NCBI GenBank assembly: GCA_027317105.1
Contig: DAHVFH010000223.1
Coordinates: 1-52,005, forward strand
From: Cytophagales bacterium
GTDB lineage: Bacteria > Bacteroidota > Bacteroidia > Cytophagales > Cyclobacteriaceae
DNA: 52,005 nt
Direction of reading: 5' to 3'
Of the stretch, positions 18,550-24,833 are shown one piece after another (positions within the stretch are counted from its first letter, which is position 1; each line of letters begins with the position of its first letter). A program made the translations under genes and the position numbers. The notes beneath the pieces are model-generated. The model had not been told where the DNA came from, made no database searches, and was given only the letters and a program-made list of their open reading frames with translations.

Positions 18550-19623
18550 ATGAAAATACTTTTTCTAATACCGTACCCGCTTGGCGTAGCCCCTTCCCAG
18601 CGTTTCCGCTTCGAACAATACTTCAAAGTGCTGAATAACAAGGGACACCATTACGAGGTTCAATCCTTTCTGAATTCTCAAGATTGGAAAATATTTTTCC
18701 TGCCTGGAAACCTCTTTCGCAAAATAAGGATACTCCTGTCAGGGTTTCTAAGGAGGATTGGCATTCTCTTTAAAGTAAAAGATTATGACTTTATTTTTAT
18801 TCATCGGGAAGCATCTCCTGTTGGGCCACCTATAATTGAATGGCTAGTTTCCAGAGTCTTTAAGAAACGGATTATCTACGATTTTGATGACGCCATTTGG
18901 TTTACAGATAGAAAAAATGAATCGTTAATTCTGAAAGCAATAAAGTGGCGAAGAAAAGTGGCGGGTGTTTGTAAGTGGTCTTACAAAATAAGCTGTGGCA
19001 ACGAATACCTTCTTCAATTTTCTCAGCAACACAATAGGAAAGTTTTTTTAAACCCAACGACTATTGATACCGAAAACCTCCACAATCCCGACAAATTCCA
19101 AAAAACAGTTACTGAAAAAATAATTGTCGGTTGGACAGGCTCACATTCAACCGTAAAATATTTAGACAGCCTGGGGCCAGTTCTTCAATCACTTGAGAAC
19201 AAATATCCTCAGCTGGAATATTGGATCATTGCAGATCGCCCGCCCGCATTGCAGCTAAAAAGTCTCCAATTCAAAAGATGGTCGCTTGAAACGGAGATCG
19301 TTCATCTATTGCAATTTGACATTGGGATAATGCCTTTGCCGGATGATGAATGGGCGAAAGGAAAATGTGGCTTCAAGGCTTTGCAATACATGGCCCTTCA
19401 AATTCCAACGGTTGCTTCGCCGGTCGGGGTAAACACTCAAATTATAAAGCACGGTGAAAATGGCCTCCTGTGTCGCACCTTGGAAGATTGGGAAAATGCA
19501 CTTGGTACTTTAATTGAAAACACCGAGTTGCGAAAATCTATTGGCGAAGCAGGTCGAAAAACAATCGCTGACAACTATTCTGTCTCTTCCAACTCCTCTA
19601 ATTTCATTTCCTTATTCTCATAG
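18550..19623 (+). CDS. Glycosyltransferase family 4
   Basis: Starting at the ATG at 18550 gives 357 residues opening MKILFLIPYPLGVAPSQRF, a standard GT4 first strand and loop; the frame is open upstream to 18499, but those residues look non-coding. YDFDDAIWF (about residue 110), IVGWTGSHSTVKYL and the donor-site segment GKCGFKALQYMALQIPTVASPVG complete the GT-B pattern. It is transcribed against the rest of the locus, divergent from wzm and convergent with the membrane protein gene, sharing 49 bp with the latter's 3' end. Confidence 0.85.
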   Translation: MKILFLIPYPLGVAPSQRFRFEQYFKVLNNKGHHYEVQSFLNSQDWKIFFLPGNLFRKIRILLSGFLRRIGILFKVKDYDFIFIHREASPVGPPIIEWLVSRVFKKRIIYDFDDAIWFTDRKNESLILKAIKWRRKVAGVCKWSYKISCGNEYLLQFSQQHNRKVFLNPTTIDTENLHNPDKFQKTVTEKIIVGWTGSHSTVKYLDSLGPVLQSLENKYPQLEYWIIADRPPALQLKSLQFKRWSLETEIVHLLQFDIGIMPLPDDEWAKGKCGFKALQYMALQIPTVASPVGVNTQIIKHGENGLLCRTLEDWENALGTLIENTELRKSIGEAGRKTIADNYSVSSNSSNFISLFS

Positions 19624-20906
19624 TTTAGAATAAGAACAAGGCCGGTGGCAAAAAAAGGCAACAACGGGATTTTATATCGCGCAAGCGTGCCAAAATTGTA
19701 TGACGATACACCCACCGCAAACGCAAAGGCGATCGAAAAGACAAAACAAAAAATCACATTAGGATCCGTAAAAGATTTCATTGCCCCTGTCCATTTAAAA
19801 ATTAAAATATAAAGAGTGATCAAAAAAAAGGTTAATGCCTCTAACGCTGAAAGCAGCATTAACGGATTTTTTACTTCCCACAAATAGGGACGAAAAAGAG
19901 AAACGTTAATGGCTTGCGGGGCAAGGCGCAACAACGAGGACATTGAGCCATCTAACTCTCCTAGTGAATAACCTGAGCCCGCATCTGCCCCTGTTTGATA
20001 ACGGATATCATAGGCCGTAACCTGAACCGTTTTGGCCAGTTTATCCAACGAATATTTAGCATCTCCTTCGCCTACTTTAATAACTGAATAGTACGCGGTA
20101 AAAAGAAAAATAACAATGATCAAGGGTGCTGACAAGATTTTTAAGATGGGTGATTTTAAGTTTGTGAGGTTTTTAAAATAAATCCAAAGCACTGCAGAAG
20201 GAATAAAGGCTTGAAGAACAAATTTCTTTATCGCAAAAATGACGTACATCGAAATCAGCAAGAATACCAAAGCCGAAATCCTCATTCGTTTTTGAATAAA
20301 AATCTTGTCGATATAATAAACCGAAAAACCGATGGCGGCCAATACAAGGGTATCTTTAAGAAGTCCGGACCCCCAAAAGACTACGGAAGGAATAAATAGA
20401 ATCGAGAGCGCTAAAGGTTTGTGCAAGGTTGGATACTTTTTATAAAAGGTCAGGAACATTGCCCAACTTCCAAAAAAACTTAAGAGAGAAAAAATAACAG
20501 CAGTGGCCGAGTAACTTGAGAAAGTTAATAGATCAATAAGAGAAGCTATGCGGATTACTTCAAAAGAAGCAGGGTCCTTATAAAAAGGAATCCGGTTAAT
20601 GTACTGATAAGCGCCTTGTACCCAATCGCCATTTGAGAAAAGCATCTTCAATCCAAGTTCAGGGTCTTCCATAAGTGCCCGCCAAATAATACGACTACCA
20701 TGAGTATGGAAGTTGTAAGTATCTCCTCCATGGTAGTAAAACTGGTAGATCATACCCAAAGCAATCGCACCCAGAATTTTTAAAGCTAAAACCGGGAAAA
20801 AATACCTTCTCGTATTTTCATCCGTGGCATACGGACGAATAATAATGGCCAGCATCAATACGAACATGATCACTACAGGTGTTACAAAAAGATCTCGAAG
20901 CTCCAA
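19575..20906 (-). CDS. Multi-pass membrane protein of the polysaccharide locus (unassigned; polymerase- or GT-C-like?)
   Basis: The 443-residue protein has about ten hydrophobic helices. Between the first helices lies a polar stretch, YYHGGDTYNFHTHGS (about residues 59-73), reminiscent of the loop motifs of membrane glycan enzymes. A long periplasmic-looking loop (about 265-335, with GADAGSGYSLGELDGSMSS) precedes the last helices, and the tail is charged and cytoplasmic. This topology is compatible with a Wzy-like polymerase, ligase or GT-C transferase, but I do not recognise a family. Its 3' end overlaps the convergent GT4 gene. A CAAAATTA element (20965-20958, minus orientation) may be its -7 box. 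Confidence 0.7.
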   Translation of the reverse strand: MELRDLFVTPVVIMFVLMLAIIIRPYATDENTRRYFFPVLALKILGAIALGMIYQFYYHGGDTYNFHTHGSRIIWRALMEDPELGLKMLFSNGDWVQGAYQYINRIPFYKDPASFEVIRIASLIDLLTFSSYSATAVIFSLLSFFGSWAMFLTFYKKYPTLHKPLALSILFIPSVVFWGSGLLKDTLVLAAIGFSVYYIDKIFIQKRMRISALVFLLISMYVIFAIKKFVLQAFIPSAVLWIYFKNLTNLKSPILKILSAPLIIVIFLFTAYYSVIKVGEGDAKYSLDKLAKTVQVTAYDIRYQTGADAGSGYSLGELDGSMSSLLRLAPQAINVSLFRPYLWEVKNPLMLLSALEALTFFLITLYILIFKWTGAMKSFTDPNVIFCFVFSIAFAFAVGVSSYNFGTLARYKIPLLPFFATGLVLILNYENKEMKLEELEETE

Positions 20907-21101
20907 TTTGAAAATCTGTTTACTTTATTGATGACTAAATTATCAACTGGACTAACCCAAAATTATGAACTTCATTGCGAACACTTTGCGATGGATTTTG
21001 GCAGCGAAAACAATCTCTTGATTGGAGGACCACTTCACACGCTCCTGCTGGAACTCGCGTTGACTTCAAAATATTAGTTTGCGTGACCTCACTTATCAAA
21101 A

Positions 21102-22325
21102 TTAATCCTTACTCGCCTTCTCCAACTTCTTTAGCCTCCGCTTGGCGTCTTTGTAAGCTTCATCCTTTCGTCCTGCCGTCTTCTTCACTAGGTTGAAATA
21201 TTTTTTTGCCGTTTTCTTATCTTTCTGTTGGCTGTAAATTTCGCCCAGCGAAATAAGCGAATAAAGATAGTAGCCTGAGTCGGTAGCACCCACCTCTTCC
21301 GAATATTTTACCCCCAATAAATAATATTTTTTTGCCTCCTCCAGTTTGCGTTGTGATTCACTCAATTGCCCTAAGAAGAAAGCAGCATATCGGCCGCTCA
21401 CCGCCTCATAGCCAAATCGGCCACTATCGATGCGTTGTAAAATTTGAACACATTGTTGTTCCATTTTTGGATGGATATTTAAGGAATATAGCATGCGCGC
21501 ATAATACCGGTGAAAGTAAGGATTGTTCGGATAGGTTTGATGCAAATATTCAGAAAGTTGAAAAGCGCGCTGCAAGTCATTTTCATAACCTGCCAAAATG
21601 CGCATGAGCCACACCATGGCCTCGGTGCGGGTATAAAATGCATTGTAGGAGACTTCCTTAAGTTGCTTTAGCCCCAACGCCTTGTCCCCGTGATGGAAGA
21701 GCCAAAAAATCGGTTTCAATGATTTGTAATTTTCAGGAACCCACTCCCTAAAATAATTATACAAGCCATCGCCAAAGAGAAGTTCGGGGCTGAGGTTATT
21801 CTTCCCTCGGCAAACTTCAAGATATTTCAAGGCGGATTTGCCTTCGCTAGCTGCTTTTAGCCAATCTTTACGTTCCAAATCAGCATACAGTTCGCCTTTA
21901 AAACCGTGGGCCGCAGCTAGAAAGAACGCAGCTTCAATTTTATATTCAGGGTAATGCTTGTACAAATTCTCTGCAATCAAAATTGAACTGTCCATGTAGG
22001 TCAGAAATTTTTCATCGTAAATTTTTATCCTTGAGTTGGGCATGATCTTCCACCACTCGGCTAGGCCCGCCAGAAAATACGGTAGCGGATGCCATCGGTA
22101 TTCCTTCTTGAAATCGCGAAAAAACAACTCGGCACTGTCGAACTGAAAATTGTAAAGATTGTTCATCGCGTCCGTGGTTTGAGACTGAACCGTGAAATCA
22201 GAAATAAGGATTACAGTGGTATCCTTTTTTATTTTGGATTGGCTAAAGCAAGGCAACGTCAAAAAAAACAAAAGAGCCAAAGGTCCAGGTCTCAAGATCC
22301 AAGTTTCAAGTTGATTCCAGCCCAC
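21102..22325 (-). CDS. Exported tetratricopeptide-repeat protein; start uncertain
   Basis: The frame is open to an ATG at 22400, but a TATTTTTG -7 element (22381-22374) predicts transcription starting near 22367, and the codons for residues 12-40 of the long version lie in a repetitive CTTGAAACTTGG-like tract. I therefore prefer the GTG at 22325; GTG at 22367 and TTG at 22295 are alternatives. A signal-peptide-like stretch (LALLFFLTLPCFSQS) follows. The mature part is alpha-helical with TPR-like units, clearest near the C-terminus (SLISLGEIYSQQKDKKTAKKYF). Similar proteins are periplasmic scaffolds; no specific partner can be named. Confidence 0.7.
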   Translation of the reverse strand: MGWNQLETWILRPGPLALLFFLTLPCFSQSKIKKDTTVILISDFTVQSQTTDAMNNLYNFQFDSAELFFRDFKKEYRWHPLPYFLAGLAEWWKIMPNSRIKIYDEKFLTYMDSSILIAENLYKHYPEYKIEAAFFLAAAHGFKGELYADLERKDWLKAASEGKSALKYLEVCRGKNNLSPELLFGDGLYNYFREWVPENYKSLKPIFWLFHHGDKALGLKQLKEVSYNAFYTRTEAMVWLMRILAGYENDLQRAFQLSEYLHQTYPNNPYFHRYYARMLYSLNIHPKMEQQCVQILQRIDSGRFGYEAVSGRYAAFFLGQLSESQRKLEEAKKYYLLGVKYSEEVGATDSGYYLYSLISLGEIYSQQKDKKTAKKYFNLVKKTAGRKDEAYKDAKRRLKKLEKASKD

Positions 22326-22350
22326 AACCTGCGACTTATAACCGGTAACC
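22281..22350. repeat. Degenerate CTTGAAACTTGG-type tract
   Basis: On the minus strand this reads as loosely repeated 7- to 8-mers (CTTGAAA, CTTGGAT, CTTGAGA, CCTGGAC) preceded by AACCGGTTATAAG. Such low-complexity heptad tracts occur between genes in several Bacteroidota. Here it lies at the 5' end of the TPR frame, which makes the apparent N-terminus doubtful. Confidence 0.4.
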
Positions 22351-22373
22351 TTAAACTTGCTACTCACATATTC

Positions 22374-22393
22374 CAAAAATAAATTTAGCTTTG
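22374..22393. promoter_or_regulatory. Back-to-back -7 elements for the TPR gene (minus) and the membrane protein gene (plus)
   Basis: CAAAAATA at 22374-22381 is TATTTTTG on the minus strand, and TAGCTTTG at 22386-22393 is on the plus strand; both match TAnnTTTG. They are 4 bp apart, so polymerase binding to one should exclude the other. The plus element ends 5 nt before the ATG at 22399. Confidence 0.45.
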
Positions 22394-22398
22394 AACCC

Positions 22399-23040
22399 AT
22401 GGCTTCTGATCAACCGCAAACTTCACTATTTTCTGCTGATAAAAAATTAACTTTTGTCATCCTTTGTCTTGTTTCTGTTTTATTACTCTATTTAAAAAAG
22501 TCTTTTATAGAAAACGAAACTGCCGCCTTTGAGTTTCTGCAAGATCGCCCCGAGGGAATGATTCTGCGGCTAATCAGTGCTCTTCAGTTCTTTTCCATCC
22601 CTTTTATTTACCTATGGAAATTCTCCGTGATTTGTTTTGTTCTATGGGTAGGTTGTTTTCTTTTCGGCTATCGGATCACGTTCTCTCAATGTTGGAGCGT
22701 GGTGATGGCCGCGGAGTTCGTTTTCATTTTGCCCGAACTGCTAAAAATCGGATGGTTTCTTTTTATTAAAACCGATCCTTCGTTGCGCGAAGTGCAGGCC
22801 TTCTATCCCTTTTCGTTAATGAATTTCTTTGACTATTCCGCTATTAACAAACGGTTTGCCTACCCCCTTCGGGCTATCAGCATTTTCGAGGTCTTTTATA
22901 TTTTAGTGATTGTGCGTGGGGTAAATTTTTATGCCTTCCGCGTCCACAAGCAAAACCATGCCACGTGGTGGATCGTGTCTTTTTCTTACATTTTAGTTTT
23001 CTTGCTTTGGTTGGTCTTTTATATGATCGTTTACAAGTAA
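22399..23040 (+). CDS. Hypothetical multi-pass inner-membrane protein
   Basis: From the ATG at 22399 the protein has 213 residues (MASDQPQTSLFSADKK...). The frame runs upstream to 22357, but that part overlaps the promoter region. About five hydrophobic segments are visible (near 19-35, 60-85, 95-115, 155-175 and 190-210), with a polar loop carrying FYPFSLMNFFDYSAINKRF, vaguely like Yip1-domain proteins. No catalytic motif is present. It is divergent from the TPR gene with no room between the two promoters, so the pair may be co-regulated. Function unknown. Confidence 0.75.
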   Translation: MASDQPQTSLFSADKKLTFVILCLVSVLLLYLKKSFIENETAAFEFLQDRPEGMILRLISALQFFSIPFIYLWKFSVICFVLWVGCFLFGYRITFSQCWSVVMAAEFVFILPELLKIGWFLFIKTDPSLREVQAFYPFSLMNFFDYSAINKRFAYPLRAISIFEVFYILVIVRGVNFYAFRVHKQNHATWWIVSFSYILVFLLWLVFYMIVYK

Positions 23041-23089
23041 GAGCAATAGATTAAGCAGGAGGTTAAAGAAAGTCAAAAAAACTGAAAAC

Positions 23090-23293
23090 TTAATTTATGG
23101 AGTTCTTATCAATATTGGCTTGCTTCAATATTCCAAAAAATGTTCCTTTCTTTAAGTCTTTGTTGTGAAAAGGAACAGATACGGTAATTCTGGAAGAAGG
23201 GTTGTAGTAGATTTGATGTGAGCCTTTTTGTCGTTTATATTCGAAGCTATTTTTCTCCAAAATCTGAATAAGTGCCTTTGAGGATAGGTTCAT
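23090..23293 (-). CDS. hicA: HicA-type mRNA interferase toxin
   Basis: The 67-residue protein has the compact HicA dsRBD-like fold: the SSKALIQILEKNSFEYKRQKGSH opening contains the conserved G-S-H with the catalytic His26, followed by ITVSVPFHNKDLKKGTF and a terminal helix, LKQANIDK. HicA cleaves mRNA and is held inactive by HicB. The start overlaps the hicB stop by 4 bp (ATGA), so toxin translation depends on antitoxin translation. All expected residues are present, so the toxin is probably intact. Confidence 0.9.
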   Translation of the reverse strand: MNLSSKALIQILEKNSFEYKRQKGSHQIYYNPSSRITVSVPFHNKDLKKGTFFGILKQANIDKNSIN

Positions 23294-23517
23294 GACGTTG
23301 CCAAATGCATTGAATACTCCAAAGTTTCTGAGTCGTCAGGGATATCCTCTCCTCTGCTTTTCAATTCTTCCACATAAAGTTCTATGGCTTCCTTGGCCAT
23401 GGCTAGCGCATCATCAAGTGAATCTCCTTCAGTAATACAGCCCGGCAATGCGGGAACGGTAACGGTAAATCCACCTTCTTCTGCTTTGTGCAATAGTATT
23501 TTATAATTCAAATGCAT
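23290..23517 (-). CDS. hicB: HicB-type antitoxin (short, no DNA-binding domain seen)
   Basis: The 75-residue protein has the degenerate RNase H-like HicB fold: YKILLHKAEEGGFTVTVPALPGC, then TEGDSLDDALAMAKEAIELYVEEL. No C-terminal helix-turn-helix or ribbon-helix-helix is present, so autoregulation through direct DNA binding is not obvious. The antitoxin gene comes first, the reverse of the E. coli hicAB order. A CAAATTTA element (23547-23540, minus orientation TAAATTTG) 22 bp before the start is a likely -7 box. Confidence 0.9.
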   Translation of the reverse strand: MHLNYKILLHKAEEGGFTVTVPALPGCITEGDSLDDALAMAKEAIELYVEELKSRGEDIPDDSETLEYSMHLATS

Positions 23518-23539
23518 AATGTTAAAATTTAAGGAAAAG

Positions 23540-23547
23540 CAAATTTA
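23540..23547 (-). promoter_or_regulatory. Candidate -7 element for hicBA
   Basis: TAAATTTG on the minus strand matches TAnnTTTG. A TTG at the ideal 19-21 bp spacing was not seen, so support is limited to one half of the promoter. Confidence 0.35.
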
Positions 23548-23613
23548 CTTAAACAATCGTTCAATCGAAATTCAAAATGGCGAACGAAAAAGAAGTGATA
23601 AACATCTACAATG

Positions 23614-24744
23614 TCAGCTATAAATTCCCGCCTTGCCAGAATAAAATTTTCTAATTTCCTTGCATACTTTCTCAATCTCCTTTGCCTCTAATCCCAGCCA
23701 AATTGGCAAACTCAATACATTTTGGCTCAGCTTTTCCGCAATGGGCAAACTTCCTTTTTTGTAGCCGAGATATTGATAGGCTTTTTGTAAATGAACTGGC
23801 GTAGGATAGTGAATGGCTGTTTCAATCCCTTTTCTTTCCAACTGTTTTTTTAACTTATCCCGACTTTTGGTTTGAATGACAAATTGGTGAAACACCGGCT
23901 TTTCATTCATATTTCCGGAAGGTGGAACTTGAATATCCCCAACATTTTTAAGATGTTCAAAATACAAATTGGCATTCTTCCTCCTATTTTCATTCCAAAT
24001 GGAAAGCCGTTTCAGCTTAATTCTCAAAACCGATGCCTGCACCTCATCCAGGCGGGAATTAATTCCTAATAAAGCGTGAACATCCTTCTTTTCAGAGCCA
24101 TAATTCCTAAAAGCCATAGCGAATTCGGCTATTTTCCTGTCGCTGGTCATTATCGCTCCCCCATCGCCCAGTGCACCTAAAATTTTAGTGGGGTAAAAAC
24201 TCGTGGCATTACAATGGCCCCAACTTCCCGTCATTCTGCTCTTGTAAAAAGCCCCTTGTGCTTGTGCATTGTCTTCTACTACATATAAATTAAATCGCTT
24301 TGCCAGGGTCATGATTTTATCCATCGTACAGGGATGTCCATAAAGATGAACCGGCACAATGGCTTTCGTTTTTTTTGTAATTGAATTTTCAATTCGACCT
24401 GGGTCGATGTTGAAGGTGGAGGACTCCACTTCAACGGGTACAAGTTTCGCCCCCGTATTTATTACAGCTAACCATGTGGCCTGGCAAGTGTGCGAGGGCA
24501 CGATAACTTCATCCCCTAATCCAATGCCCAATGCTTTTAGCGAAATAAATAGCGCGTCATGACCATTGCCAACCGCAATACAATATTTTGTCTTTTGATA
24601 TTGGGCAAACTCCTTTTCAAAGAGGACGCCTTGTTCGCCCAAAATAAACCATCCGTTTTTTACAATTTTAGCAAAAGCTTCCCCTAATTCCCGGTTGATT
24701 TTTTGGTGCTGCCGTGCCATCGAAAAAAAAGGTATGGTGTACAT
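23614..24744 (-). CDS. DegT/DnrJ/EryC1/StrS-type PLP-dependent sugar aminotransferase
   Basis: The ATG at 24744 (MYTIPFFSMARQH) gives 376 residues and the usual family N-terminus; the longer frame to 24789 adds a non-family arginine-rich stretch. The PLP lysine is in SFYPTKILGALGDGG (Lys187), the pyridine-nitrogen Asp in VVEDNAQAQGA (Asp158), and VGNGHDALFISLKALGIG binds the phosphate. Such enzymes aminate nucleotide-linked keto-sugars. It could supply an amino sugar to the nearby glycan loci (inference). A TATTTTCG sequence ends only 4 nt upstream of the ATG, suggesting a leaderless transcript. Confidence 0.88.
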   Translation of the reverse strand: MYTIPFFSMARQHQKINRELGEAFAKIVKNGWFILGEQGVLFEKEFAQYQKTKYCIAVGNGHDALFISLKALGIGLGDEVIVPSHTCQATWLAVINTGAKLVPVEVESSTFNIDPGRIENSITKKTKAIVPVHLYGHPCTMDKIMTLAKRFNLYVVEDNAQAQGAFYKSRMTGSWGHCNATSFYPTKILGALGDGGAIMTSDRKIAEFAMAFRNYGSEKKDVHALLGINSRLDEVQASVLRIKLKRLSIWNENRRKNANLYFEHLKNVGDIQVPPSGNMNEKPVFHQFVIQTKSRDKLKKQLERKGIETAIHYPTPVHLQKAYQYLGYKKGSLPIAEKLSQNVLSLPIWLGLEAKEIEKVCKEIRKFYSGKAGIYS

Positions 24745-24781
24745 AACCCGAAAATACGGTAAGCCGTTAACTCTCCCGCGC

Positions 24782-24809
24782 TTGAACACATTTAATTTTC
24801 TTATTTTCG
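24782..24809 (+). promoter_or_regulatory. Candidate promoter for the DUF2723 gene
   Basis: TTG (24782-24784), 17 bp, then TATTTTCG (24802-24809), a near match to TAnnTTTG. The predicted start is about 20 nt before the ATG at 24834. The same TATTTTCG word occurs inverted at 24756-24749 in front of the aminotransferase. Confidence 0.35.
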
Positions 24810-24833
24810 CCCCTTTATTACTTAATTATTCTC

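Noticed and set aside
20975..21196. Plus-strand open frame of 73 residues
   Set aside because: It overlaps the 3' end of the TPR gene and has no recognisable domain; the intergenic part (20907-21101) shows only a possible -7 box for the membrane protein.
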